NCBI RefSeq assembly: GCF_005848555.1
Contig: NZ_CP040518.1
Location: 3,612,501 to 3,676,500 of the forward strand
Reading direction: 5' to 3'
DNA from: Blautia sp. SC05B48
GTDB taxonomy: Bacteria > Bacillota > Clostridia > Lachnospirales > Lachnospiraceae
DNA length: 64,000 bases
Position numbers and translations under genes: made by a program. The notes under the pieces are model-generated. The model saw only the letters and a list, made by a program, of their open reading frames with translations, was not told the DNA's origin and made no database searches. Shown one piece after another: positions 36,208-45,332 of the stretch; positions within the stretch are counted from its first letter, which is position 1; the number at the start of each line of letters is the position of its first letter.

Positions 36208-37470
36208 TTAGTCAAATTTTTTCACCTTACTTAATGAAGCCATCATCAGCAAAAAGATTACATAGCTTATCGAATGATAATGATAAGTAATTCCACCAAA
36301 TATAATTATTATCATTGCATCCTTAAACTTTGTTTTCATGCATTTTACTACTTCATAATAATACGCCAAAAGTGTACATACTCCGCCCCCAAGTAACAAT
36401 CCAATAACATCACATTCTACGGCCCATGCACTTGAATACTGCTGTATGCCTATTATTCTGCAAATATCTTGTTGTTCAGAAAACGCGGCTCCAGAACATC
36501 GCATTCCATATCCGAACAACATTTGAAAAATGTTCGAACGTGTCAACCATATTTCAAACCCATACGGATAATATAATAAGTGCCGCATTCCCGAAACATT
36601 TATCGCGCCTGTATCAGTTATCCGCAACAATATATTTGAAACCTGTCTGCGAATAGATGGTATTTTCAAATATGCTGCCAATGAAGCTACAATTATAGTT
36701 ACTCCACCAATTGCATTTCTTACCAGCGCACTCTTTTTGATTTTTAAATTACTCTTCAATTTTCTAATGATTACAATTATTACATAACCTGCCACCATTA
36801 CCCATCCTGTTCTTGACAAGCTAAGAACTGCTGTGGCAAGCAATAAAAATTTCCATACTTTCTTCTTTTCCAATGCTGCACCTAAGCATACCACAAGAGC
36901 AAACATCGAATTTTCAAAATTCAAGCCAGTAATTCTCATGTTCCAAGAATTTCCAGAGAAGAATCCCATAATCCAATCTCTCGTATTTGTAGAGTGAAGA
37001 ATATCTACAAAAAGAATTTGATTGATATTAATTCCTGCACCATATTGTAAAATCAACTGAAGAATTCCCCATATAGCCTGTATCCGTGCTGCCCATACAA
37101 TCCCATTTACATAACAATCTGTACATTCTGATAAATACTTGTTTGTACAGTTAAAAAGCAACACAAAAATCACAAGATAGAAAGTGCTATTGATTAAATA
37201 ACTTTTTACTATATCGTAGTGCTCCACACGAAAATCGTATGCCATGGAAAACAGGCACGATACCATACTACATAATATAAACAAAAGGAATCCTGAAGCT
37301 CTCGGTATTTTCATGCCGCCCTTGTTTTTATGTTTGAGGAACTCAACCCCTGCAAATACTGTAAAAAGTCCAACAAATACAGCATTAACGGAAATCCCCG
37401 AAATTTGTAAACCTGATATCGAATTCAAGATAACGAATCCAATAACGATAATCTTTTCCCACGTTTTCAT
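36208..37470 (-). CDS. O-antigen ligase/polymerase-like membrane protein, 420 aa
   Basis: About 11 membrane segments; a large outer loop around residues 270-350 holds GMRHLLYYPYGFEIW and FGYGMRCSG, as in the WaaL/Wzy superfamily. LSLSRTGWVMVA is the usual Arg-containing motif. Role: polymerising repeat units or ligating chains. Its ATG lies within the ATGA that would end a one-base-shifted upstream gene (see 37570), so its translation could be coupled to that gene depending on the poly-G length. GAGGTGG lies before the start. Confidence 0.82.
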   Translation of the reverse strand: MKTWEKIIVIGFVILNSISGLQISGISVNAVFVGLFTVFAGVEFLKHKNKGGMKIPRASGFLLFILCSMVSCLFSMAYDFRVEHYDIVKSYLINSTFYLVIFVLLFNCTNKYLSECTDCYVNGIVWAARIQAIWGILQLILQYGAGININQILFVDILHSTNTRDWIMGFFSGNSWNMRITGLNFENSMFALVVCLGAALEKKKVWKFLLLATAVLSLSRTGWVMVAGYVIIVIIRKLKSNLKIKKSALVRNAIGGVTIIVASLAAYLKIPSIRRQVSNILLRITDTGAINVSGMRHLLYYPYGFEIWLTRSNIFQMLFGYGMRCSGAAFSEQQDICRIIGIQQYSSAWAVECDVIGLLLGGGVCTLLAYYYEVVKCMKTKFKDAMIIIIFGGITYHYHSISYVIFLLMMASLSKVKKFD

Positions 37471-37569
37471 ACCGCCACCTCTCTTTCAAAGAGATAGCAG
37501 TACGAAACTGCATCACAAAGTTTTTGGGGAATACTATCTATATAAGAGTGAACGTAAGCAAGCCATTCT

Positions 37570-39006
37570 TTAGCTTGTCTTACCCCCCCCCCGGACAGTT
37601 TTTGTCTTTAGTAATTTGCTAATCAGAATTGGAATTACAGCATAATACACAAAGGAACGTCCCAATTCAATGCTTTCACTTCTAACAAGAAAAATCATAT
37701 AGTACATCAAGTATACGATTACAAAGAAGTTCTCTGGCTTTACATATTTAGAATTACAAAGTTGCTTAAAACGATTCGATAACGTTCCCCAAACGTATCC
37801 TAACGCTATAAAAAAGAGCACTGAGAAATATCCAAAATTCCAGTATCCCTCTGCTATAAACGATGCTCCACATCCTGCATTTGTCACTGTGTAGTATGGA
37901 GAAAACACTTCATCGATACTTATATACTCTAAGTTCAAAAAGTTTGGCAAAACGCTGTATATACTTCTAACAAAGGACATTCCGTACCTATAATCCACTT
38001 TTTTCGGACACAAAGCATATACCAGCGTGTTAATAACTTGTGTGTTTCCCATTTCTTTAATCGCAGCAAAAATAAAATTGTTTTCTAATAAATCTGTCGC
38101 TGTTTCTTTCAAAAAAAGCTGCACATTACTTGCAAGATAAATATAATTTCTAGCACTTGACACAAACGAAAATACAAAGACTCCTACTAATCCAAAAATG
38201 CAAATCATGACAGCTCGTTTTTTGCTAATTTCTTTTCTATACAAATTACTAATAACAAGAAGAACAATAGCCAAACGGAAAACAGCTATTCTACTTCCAC
38301 CTAATAATTGTAACAACACATAGCTACCCAAAGCGAAATATACCGTTCTTCGTCTTTTTTCCTCAAAGCAATATAAAATCAAAATCGCACTTGGATAAAA
38401 TCCTGAAATTAATACAAAAATTTTATCAATACCTGTTGCATTTCCCAAAGTATCACTATATCCATTAAAAAAAACAGTTGTTACATCTTTATACAGTTCA
38501 TAAAATGTTGGAACAACTGATATGAGTAAAAGTCCCCACGCCACTCTACACAATACATTATCTGTTAATACAGGTTTATTTGAGAGCTTTTCATATTTGA
38601 TAGAGCTCCTATGAAAACAAAAGCCTATTCCAGTTAACGCAATAGCGATAAAGCAAAAAACACTTGCATTTAATATTTCCTGGTTAGAGAAAAAGCCTCT
38701 GTCCATCGAAAATGCAAAGACTCCCAACTTATATCCAAATGCAGTTAATATACATTGTCCGAAAGAGAACAAGTAGCACATGATCATGAATATGAGAAAA
38801 ACGTCCCACTCTTTCTTGACTTGATATAGCGCTATGGTAGAAAGAACTCCGTATATAATGGCCACATAACCTATTTTTCCCAGAATATTCTCTGATGCAT
38901 CTATTTGTACCAAAGCGAAAGAACCTATAATTTCTACAAGAAAAATCAATATTGCTACCACTTGGCTTCTCTTTATTAGATATTTTTTCACCACAATTTT
39001 CCTCAA
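37570..39006 (-). CDS. Polysaccharide polymerase-like (Wzy-type) membrane protein, 478 aa, with 3' poly-G tract
   Basis: About 12 membrane segments with a periplasmic-type loop near 300-370, typical of the oligosaccharide repeat unit polymerase group (GGSRIAVFRLAIVLLV contains the conserved Arg). The start is TTG at 39006 with AAGGA upstream; GTG codons 12 and 15 bases later are alternatives. The 3' end is unusual: a run of ten G (37583-37592) codes VRGGGKTS and stop. With nine G the frame continues 38 codons and ends in an ATGA overlap with the next gene. It lies 3 bases after the preceding glycosyltransferase gene. Confidence 0.82.
   Translation of the reverse strand: MRKIVVKKYLIKRSQVVAILIFLVEIIGSFALVQIDASENILGKIGYVAIIYGVLSTIALYQVKKEWDVFLIFMIMCYLFSFGQCILTAFGYKLGVFAFSMDRGFFSNQEILNASVFCFIAIALTGIGFCFHRSSIKYEKLSNKPVLTDNVLCRVAWGLLLISVVPTFYELYKDVTTVFFNGYSDTLGNATGIDKIFVLISGFYPSAILILYCFEEKRRRTVYFALGSYVLLQLLGGSRIAVFRLAIVLLVISNLYRKEISKKRAVMICIFGLVGVFVFSFVSSARNYIYLASNVQLFLKETATDLLENNFIFAAIKEMGNTQVINTLVYALCPKKVDYRYGMSFVRSIYSVLPNFLNLEYISIDEVFSPYYTVTNAGCGASFIAEGYWNFGYFSVLFFIALGYVWGTLSNRFKQLCNSKYVKPENFFVIVYLMYYMIFLVRSESIELGRSFVYYAVIPILISKLLKTKTVRGGGKTS
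37583..37592 (-). repeat. Poly-G (G10) homopolymer in the polymerase gene
   Basis: Ten G in a row on the coding strand, close to the stop codon of the Wzy-type gene. Runs of this length are prone to slippage. Nine G would give a longer protein coupled to the next gene. Confidence 0.85.
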
Positions 39007-39009
39007 CTC

Positions 39010-40101
39010 TCAATTTTCCTTAAAACGCGTCTCCATCATATGTAAGTATCTTTTTTCTGTGTACATTTCCTTGCAGTATTCCCTATTTCTTTTACATACA
39101 GTTTTTAATTCATTCGCTTTAAAAGAAGCAACTTTGCTATACGCGTTTTCTTTATTTTTCATCACAATTCCATTCACACCGTCTTCCACAATATCTGGAA
39201 TACCAGCATGATCTGTTGTAATAATAAACATTCCATTGCCCATTGCTTCCAGAATACTAATAGGCTGGCCCTCGTTGGGATATCGAGTTGGAAGTGCAAA
39301 AAGATAGCATTTTTTCAGAAGTTCTCTCTTCTGTTCGCCACCCACAATTCCATGATATGTAACGTACTCTTCCAGCCCATTTTCCTTTATATAGCTTTTA
39401 AAGTAATCTTTTTCACTGTCTTCAAAAAACTTGCCTGCAAAATCAAAATGGAATCTTTTTTCTCCGCCTGCATCCACACGTTCTTTTTCTGCTTTTGCCA
39501 TTTCAAGAACGAATGGATATCCCTTGCTTCTGATAAAATTGCTCAACCAAAGGACATGAAGAACTTTTTTACTTTCCAATGATTTCAGCTTTTCTTCAAT
39601 TTCTTGGTCTGTGAGCAGATATTGATCATCAACGCAGTTTTCTACGACAAAAATCCTGTCATCATCAATCATCCCTTCAAAAATCTTCTTCAGAGACTTT
39701 GACAAGACAATTGCACCTGAGAGTTTCTTGATGGCTTTATAATTTGCTTTGCGTTGCCAGCCAGCCATATCGTTATCGACTAACTGACGATAATATCCGC
39801 CATGGAGATGAATCAAACATTTCTTGTGCTGCAATTCCAATAGCTTAAAAATGACCAAGTCCCGAAGATTTCCGCCTTTCGTTTGGCTGATTGTAAAATA
39901 AAACAAATCAGCCTTGCTACGGCTTATCTTCAGGAGATTCTTAATAAAGTTCTTGTTATTGGTAATATCCACCTTTTCAAATTCAAACTCCCCTTGCGAA
40001 TCAATCTCAAAATTCAAATTTGAATTATAAAGAGTCTCAACTGCCTTGGATAAGCCATGCATTGGAGGAGGAAACTGAGCAATAAAACATATTTTCTTCA
40101 T
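39010..40101 (-). CDS. Glycosyltransferase family 4, 363 aa
   Basis: GT-B fold: FIAQFPPPMHGLSKAVE near the start, WLSNFIRSKGYPFVLEMA (GT4 linker), and FALPTRYPNEGQPISILEAMG (about 285-305), where the EGxPxxxxEAM pattern binds the donor nucleotide. It adds a sugar to the growing lipid-linked unit. Donor not known. Its ATG overlaps the stop of the acetyltransferase gene by one base (TGATG). Confidence 0.94.
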   Translation of the reverse strand: MKKICFIAQFPPPMHGLSKAVETLYNSNLNFEIDSQGEFEFEKVDITNNKNFIKNLLKISRSKADLFYFTISQTKGGNLRDLVIFKLLELQHKKCLIHLHGGYYRQLVDNDMAGWQRKANYKAIKKLSGAIVLSKSLKKIFEGMIDDDRIFVVENCVDDQYLLTDQEIEEKLKSLESKKVLHVLWLSNFIRSKGYPFVLEMAKAEKERVDAGGEKRFHFDFAGKFFEDSEKDYFKSYIKENGLEEYVTYHGIVGGEQKRELLKKCYLFALPTRYPNEGQPISILEAMGNGMFIITTDHAGIPDIVEDGVNGIVMKNKENAYSKVASFKANELKTVCKRNREYCKEMYTEKRYLHMMETRFKEN

Positions 40102-40685
40102 CAGCTATTGCCCTCCAACCTCTTAATAACTCTTGCCGGATTACCAGCAATCACACAGTTATCTTCGAATTTTCCGCATACCACAGCACCGGCACCGACA
40201 ACGCAGCCATCCCCCAGCACTGTGCCTTTCAGAATTATACTGTTGCACCCAATGAAACAGTTCTTACCGATCTTGATTTCTCTGCTTGGCACCAGATCAC
40301 TGTCACCACCATTTTCATCCCGGAGCAGTTTGTTTCTGGTTTCTGTTTCAATAGGATGGAAGTCATTATCCAGAATCTTGCAGTTACCACCAATGCAGGT
40401 ATTCTCACCAATCGTGATCTTCTTGCGGGCGTAAATCGTAGCACCTGAAATTCCCACATTATCTCCGATTTCAATCTCTGCACCAGGTGCACGGGTAACG
40501 ATGATTGTCCGGCTGTAAAGTCCAACCAGATTACTGAGGAAGCTGCTCTTAATCGTGGTGTTCTCACCGATCTTCAGCTTGGCACCACCTTTGTTGAAGA
40601 TGATTGGTACGCCTTTCAGCAAGAGGTTCTTTCCATATTCAATTTTCGTCATCTTCATAACCAGCTTGAACCAGTTACTATTCAT
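40101..40685 (-). CDS. Hexapeptide-repeat O-acetyltransferase, 194 aa
   Basis: A left-handed beta-helix made of repeats such as IGENTCIGGNCKI, IGKNCFIGCNSIILKG and VVGAGAVVCGKF, followed by CVIAGNPARVIKRL, the usual close of NeuD/CysE/MaA-type acetyltransferases. The His in DNDFHPIE is the likely catalytic base. Inferred: acetylation of a sugar of the repeat unit, cytoplasmic. It overlaps the next gene by one base, so the two are coupled. Confidence 0.93.
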   Translation of the reverse strand: MNSNWFKLVMKMTKIEYGKNLLLKGVPIIFNKGGAKLKIGENTTIKSSFLSNLVGLYSRTIIVTRAPGAEIEIGDNVGISGATIYARKKITIGENTCIGGNCKILDNDFHPIETETRNKLLRDENGGDSDLVPSREIKIGKNCFIGCNSIILKGTVLGDGCVVGAGAVVCGKFEDNCVIAGNPARVIKRLEGNS

Positions 40686-40700
40686 TCCCTCTCGCCTCCT

Positions 40701-41981
40701 TTACAGCTTCAGAATTTCTTCTGCATACTTCTGTACACTTACGTTTCTGGTCAGATTTTTTTCAAGTTTTTCCCGGCTTCTGGCTCCCATGGCCTTCAGC
40801 TTTTCACTTCCAGCATTCTCAATAAACCAGCGGATGTTTTCTTCCACCTGGTCATACTCGCCCGGCTCGCAACACAGGCCACCCTTTGTGTCCTCAATAA
40901 TGCAGCGAATCTCAGATCCAGATTCCAGCACTCCAATTACTGGCTTTGCAGCAGAAGCCAACCCGTAATATTTTGACGGGCAGCTCACTCCTTTAATGCC
41001 TTTCGCATTCACACACCAGTGGACATCTCCAGCATTCAGACTGTAAATCAAGTCTACCTTGTCCTGATATGGGATAAAAACTACATTCTCCATTTGATGC
41101 TCGGTCACATAGTCTTCCAGTGTTTTCAACACAGAACCAGCACCGACAAAGGCAAAGACAACCTCTCGGCCATCTGCCGTCTTGGTATCAGCACCAAACT
41201 TCTCAACCACTTTGATCAGGTTCTCAAGGTCATAGTACAAACCGATATTGCCGGAGTACATGATGACAAACTTGCTATCTAGGCCGTACTTCTTCTTAAA
41301 AGCAACTACTCTCTCGTTGCCTGCTTCCAACGGATAGATTTCATTTTCATCGATCCAGTTATTGATCATAACAGTCTTCGGGACTTTCTTGCCCTTGAAT
41401 CTGCCTTCTACCGTCTCGACCAGATCCCGCCCAACTGTGATGATCAAGTCACTTCTCTTGCAGCTGAACTTGTCAAACCACATCATGGCATCAGTGACAA
41501 ATTTACTCTTGGTATAACCAACAGCCAGCACCTGCTCCGGGTTGAAGTCCTGAATGTTGTAAATGTACTTAGCGTGTTTTACCCACTTGCCCCAGACACC
41601 CAACAGACCGCCAAGGATTGGCGGCTGAGAAATGGAAAACACATAGTCCTGTTTTCCGACCTTGAAGGTCGCACTCATTGCCCCAAAGAAGTAGGACAAA
41701 ATATTCCTTACACGGCTCACCTTATTGGTCTTGCTGAACTCCGGAACCCGGATTCTCAGCACGTTCACGCCGTTGATTTCTTCTTCATAATACTTCTGTG
41801 TCTTATATTTATCTTCAATCGTTCCAAGGTAACTCGGAACCACACAAATCACTGTAATATTAAATTTATCCAGCATACCCTCCGCCAGTTCACGGAGGAT
41901 CTGCCCCGTTGACGCAGTATCTGGAATATAGTAATGAGCATAAATCAGAAGATTTTTCTTACCTGCGCTTTCTTTCTTCAT
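40701..41981 (-). CDS. Glycosyltransferase family 4 (WbuB-like), 426 aa
   Basis: GT-B enzyme: YAHYYIPDTASTGQILRELAEG at the N-terminus resembles WbuB/CapM-type transferases, VIMYSGNIGLYYDLENLI (about 235-252) is the GT4 linker, and a C-terminal SAAKPVIGVLESGSEI with an acidic residue binds the donor. The family often transfers fucosamine, fucose or related sugars, which fits the GDP-fucose gene upstream, but this link is inference. AGGAA lies before the ATG. Confidence 0.93.
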   Translation of the reverse strand: MKKESAGKKNLLIYAHYYIPDTASTGQILRELAEGMLDKFNITVICVVPSYLGTIEDKYKTQKYYEEEINGVNVLRIRVPEFSKTNKVSRVRNILSYFFGAMSATFKVGKQDYVFSISQPPILGGLLGVWGKWVKHAKYIYNIQDFNPEQVLAVGYTKSKFVTDAMMWFDKFSCKRSDLIITVGRDLVETVEGRFKGKKVPKTVMINNWIDENEIYPLEAGNERVVAFKKKYGLDSKFVIMYSGNIGLYYDLENLIKVVEKFGADTKTADGREVVFAFVGAGSVLKTLEDYVTEHQMENVVFIPYQDKVDLIYSLNAGDVHWCVNAKGIKGVSCPSKYYGLASAAKPVIGVLESGSEIRCIIEDTKGGLCCEPGEYDQVEENIRWFIENAGSEKLKAMGARSREKLEKNLTRNVSVQKYAEEILKL

Positions 41982-42045
41982 CTGCTATATTCCTCCAAAT
42001 TTACTTCATTCCTTATTAAGAAATGAAGTTTTTCAAAACTTATCT
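41982..42045. other. Short gap with an imperfect hairpin
   Basis: ACTTCATT and AATGAAGT pair around about 12 bases, with a short T-run on the plus strand only. No strong terminator on the coding (minus) strand, so fkp may be co-transcribed with the downstream genes. Confidence 0.4.
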
Positions 42046-45000
42046 TCACACAAACTCCACGTTCCAGACATCCACTCCGGAATCCTGGAACACCTCTCTC
42101 AACCTCTGATGCAGCATCTCCCGTGTGACGCCTTTCTTCAGTATTACTTGCAGGAAGCCGCCGCCTCCGGCTCCGGAGATGAATTTTCCGTCGATCATGT
42201 CTTCACATACACTGAAAATCTGGTCTATGCAGGTGTTGGTTGAGCCGGCATCCAGCTTTTTGGAGATTTCCCAGTGCTGGTTGAGAAGGCTCGCGAATTC
42301 GTCGATGTCTTCTTTTTCCAGGGCGAATTTCATGAGTGCTGCTACTTTCTGCATCTCATCCAGCGCCTCCAGAGATTCTTTTCGGCCGCCGATGTAATTT
42401 CCTACGACTTCTCTGAGAAGGTTTCGGGCAAGGCGCCGCTGGCCTGTATAGATCAGAGCAAATCGTTCCTGAAGCTCCTGTTTCGTTTTTTCCGAGATTT
42501 CTACCTTTTCTACCTTCAGCTGCTGGCGGATTCCGGGTCTTGATGTGATAAATTTGATTCCGGGTGTCAGGCCGCCAACCTGATCCTGCCAGCCACCGCC
42601 TGTGCTCATGATCTGCTCCAGGTTGAGGACTGTATCATAGATCTGGCTGTCATCCCAGCTCTCTCCAAGAAACTCTGCAAAAGCTTTGACGCAGGCTCCT
42701 GCAAGGATACTGCTTGTTCCAAGGCCGGAGCCTTTGGGAACGCCTTTGACACAGGTGGAAAGGTAGAATCCGCCGCCCATTTTTTCCAGGACCTTTTTCA
42801 GGTCGGCCTTTTCCTCCAGCGGAAGGATCCCGCAGGCGATAATGGCTGCCTTGTGCAAGGCAAAAGGATCGTATGGATTATGGCAGTCCTGGATCTCTTC
42901 TGCACTTTCTGCTGTTCCGTAAGCACCTGTGTCTGTACTTGCCAGCTCAATATGTAATTCCGGTATCTTCCGGATCTCTACCTCGATGGGTTCACAGCCT
43001 CTCAGCAGGATTGCTGCGTTAAGAACAGTTCCTCCGTGTTCGTTGCAGTATGGCGGTGTGTCTGACCAGCCGCCGCCCCAGTTCACACGTACCGGCAGAT
43101 TTACCTTTACCTGTTCTTTTGCGATCGTATAGCCGCTGTTTCCTGTCAGCTGTGTCTGAGATGCGATCTCTTTCTGGATCTGGGAAAAGCACTCCTGCTC
43201 CAACACATCGTATGTTTTTCCGTCAAAGCATTTTTTAGTGAATTTCATGGAGCGTGATACTGCATACAGGATCCGTATTTTCTGTGAAAAATCTGCTTTT
43301 TCAGCTTCTTTCATCAGCAGATGGTAATGTCGTTCCTGGATTTCTTTTTCACCAAAGATCTTAAGTGCAGGAATATAATGTCCGCCTTTTTTCAGCTCTC
43401 CCAGAAATACTGCCACCAGGATCCTTGCTTCCAGATCTTTTTTCCAGGAAAGGATATTTTCTGTATTTCCATACCGGAAGGATTCTTCCAGACTCAGTCT
43501 CGGCTGTTTTTTCCAGCTCTCGATCTGCCGGGGTTCAGCAAGTCCTTCGCTCATTTTTACAAGAAGGTTTCCTGCCTGTGCTGCTTCCTGGAATGTTTTG
43601 CAGACCGGATACAGTTTTGCATTCCAGAGTGCGTGGGTTTCGCCTGTCCAGATATCTTCCGGCGCCAGTCCATTGGCCGAAAGAAAATCTGCCAGGTTTC
43701 CCCGCAGAAAGCTTCCTCTTTCTTCCAGCGTTTTCTTCGGATTATCCATGACTCCATATGTACGGATCACGCATCGTCCTGTCTGACCGCCGTAAAGCTC
43801 TGTGATCTCGTCCTTCAGCTTCACACCGTGAAATACTGTGTTCGCCGGTATATGTACATCCTTCAGGGAAAGGCCGGATACTACAGCGCCCTTTCCGACA
43901 TGGGTTCTTCCCTCAAGGCAGGTGTCTTCAATATATGTTCCTTCCTCGATGTCAGCTTCCGGTCCGATCAGTGCTGTGTGCAAAGCTCCCTGGCAATTTA
44001 AGTCATTGGTGAATACGTGTTTTTTCCAGTCAAGGAACTCATAATCGGTTACTTCTTCTGTCATCAGAGCACGCAGCTCTCTCGTTGTTCCGAAATGGAT
44101 AAATTCTGCAGGAGAAAGACAGATCAGCTTCATCTGAAAAGGACTTAATGCCTTCCATATTTTTTCTCTGCAGGTAAAAAGCTCTGTGCAGAATTCGCCT
44201 TCCGGTTTTTCTTTCTGATATTGTTCAAAGGTGGAATCTGCCGCCAGCGGATACAGAAAATCTCCGTAAAAGCTGACTCTTGCTTTTTCATTTACAAAGC
44301 TTTCGTATTTATCCGGATCTGCTTTTTTTCCTGATGCATCTGCGATCAGACTGAACAGTGTTTCCAGTATTTCGGCGTCCAAAAGTACGGCGCCTGTGTC
44401 AAGATCCACGCAGTCCTGTCCATTCACGGCTCCCAGCCTGCGAAGTGTTTCTGCCGGCTGTTTGTGAAGAAACATTTTTACATGGTCGCTTCCATCGTTT
44501 AAAAACACTCCATGATCGACTCCCACTTCTACCGGAGATTTCATGGAGATTGCCGCAGCTCCGCGGAACTGGGCATCTATCTGTAAAGGATTAAAAAGGA
44601 GGAGCACATCTCCGGAAAGTACCAGCATTCCTTCTTTGAACCTAGCCGGAACGCCTGCCATACTGATGAGAAATTCATCAAACAGTGTGGAGCCTCTTCC
44701 ATCCGGAAGTTCTCTTGGTACTGGTGAAAAAAGCTTTCCGCACACAGAATACTGTGGGACTCTTTTGCTGTCTCCGCCGGAATGGATCACAAGGATTCTT
44801 TTGTTATGGAAATCTCCCCGGAGTCCTTCTTCCTCCGAAAGAAATCGGAGCACATTCAGGGTTGCTCCGCCGGAGCCTACTCTTTTGCCTTCCGGATCCG
44901 GGAGCACGAAATATTTTGTCCATCCCGGCAGTACGCCCTGTTCCAATCTGTCTGCGATCTGGCTGCGGAAGGATCTAGCCTGTTCTTCATTTGATGAGGT

Positions 45001-45123
45001 CAGGATCACATAGTCCCATCTGGGAAAATTTACTTTGCGGATGCTTCGTGCATAGTCTTCCCATGCATCCTGGCAGCTTTGCCGCAGAAAAAGATTTTTC
45101 AGTTTCCTGTATTCTGTGTTCAT
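42046..45123 (-). CDS. fkp: Bifunctional L-fucokinase/GDP-L-fucose pyrophosphorylase (Fkp), 1025 aa
   Basis: The N-terminal half is a pyrophosphorylase (YVILTSSNEEQA near residue 36; KRVGSGGATLNVL, the nucleotide loop) followed by left-handed helix repeats. The C-terminal half is a GHMP kinase with VRVNWGGGWSDTPPY and PKGSGLGTSS (about 797) for ATP binding. Together they make fucose-1-phosphate and then GDP-fucose from free fucose. Known best from Bacteroides. I chose the ATG at 45123 with ATAAGGA upstream; a longer open frame to 45273 runs into the probable RNA region and is not supported. It is the first enzyme gene of the polysaccharide group. Confidence 0.93.
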   Translation of the reverse strand: MNTEYRKLKNLFLRQSCQDAWEDYARSIRKVNFPRWDYVILTSSNEEQARSFRSQIADRLEQGVLPGWTKYFVLPDPEGKRVGSGGATLNVLRFLSEEEGLRGDFHNKRILVIHSGGDSKRVPQYSVCGKLFSPVPRELPDGRGSTLFDEFLISMAGVPARFKEGMLVLSGDVLLLFNPLQIDAQFRGAAAISMKSPVEVGVDHGVFLNDGSDHVKMFLHKQPAETLRRLGAVNGQDCVDLDTGAVLLDAEILETLFSLIADASGKKADPDKYESFVNEKARVSFYGDFLYPLAADSTFEQYQKEKPEGEFCTELFTCREKIWKALSPFQMKLICLSPAEFIHFGTTRELRALMTEEVTDYEFLDWKKHVFTNDLNCQGALHTALIGPEADIEEGTYIEDTCLEGRTHVGKGAVVSGLSLKDVHIPANTVFHGVKLKDEITELYGGQTGRCVIRTYGVMDNPKKTLEERGSFLRGNLADFLSANGLAPEDIWTGETHALWNAKLYPVCKTFQEAAQAGNLLVKMSEGLAEPRQIESWKKQPRLSLEESFRYGNTENILSWKKDLEARILVAVFLGELKKGGHYIPALKIFGEKEIQERHYHLLMKEAEKADFSQKIRILYAVSRSMKFTKKCFDGKTYDVLEQECFSQIQKEIASQTQLTGNSGYTIAKEQVKVNLPVRVNWGGGWSDTPPYCNEHGGTVLNAAILLRGCEPIEVEIRKIPELHIELASTDTGAYGTAESAEEIQDCHNPYDPFALHKAAIIACGILPLEEKADLKKVLEKMGGGFYLSTCVKGVPKGSGLGTSSILAGACVKAFAEFLGESWDDSQIYDTVLNLEQIMSTGGGWQDQVGGLTPGIKFITSRPGIRQQLKVEKVEISEKTKQELQERFALIYTGQRRLARNLLREVVGNYIGGRKESLEALDEMQKVAALMKFALEKEDIDEFASLLNQHWEISKKLDAGSTNTCIDQIFSVCEDMIDGKFISGAGGGGFLQVILKKGVTREMLHQRLREVFQDSGVDVWNVEFV

Positions 45124-45129
45124 TGCTTT

Positions 45130-45332
45130 CCTTATCCTTTGCTTTTTCATACTTTCTTTTTTTACATAACTTCGAATACTCTTATCCGCTGTCACGGCTA
45201 CGCCGGAGCTTCTGGCGGAAATTCTTGGCCGACTCTTCCTTATGATAAGGGAGACACGACAGGCGGTATTCAACCTGTCAGCATCTGCCTGTAGCAGAAG
45301 CTGAGTTGTGCTCTCGCTCTATAAAACAGTGG
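45130..45332 (-). ncRNA. Candidate omega-RNA-like structured region after the TnpB-like gene
   Basis: Between the TnpB-like stop (45333) and fkp there are three hairpins in a row on the minus strand: GCTTCTGC/GCAGATGC, CCTTAT-C-ATAAGG, and an outer TCCGC/GCGGA stem enclosing CGGC-GTA-GCCG. The sequence before the last hairpin (AAGAATTTCC) is like the right end of IS605-type elements. In TnpB loci the guide RNA comes from exactly this place. The sequence following the last hairpin (TAAGAGTATTCGAAG) would be the guide. Inferred, not shown. Confidence 0.45.

Noticed and set aside
45124..45273. A longer N-terminus for Fkp starting at 45273
   Set aside because: The extra 50 codons have no similarity to Fkp, overlap hairpins of the candidate RNA, and lack a ribosome site; the ATG at 45123 has a good one.
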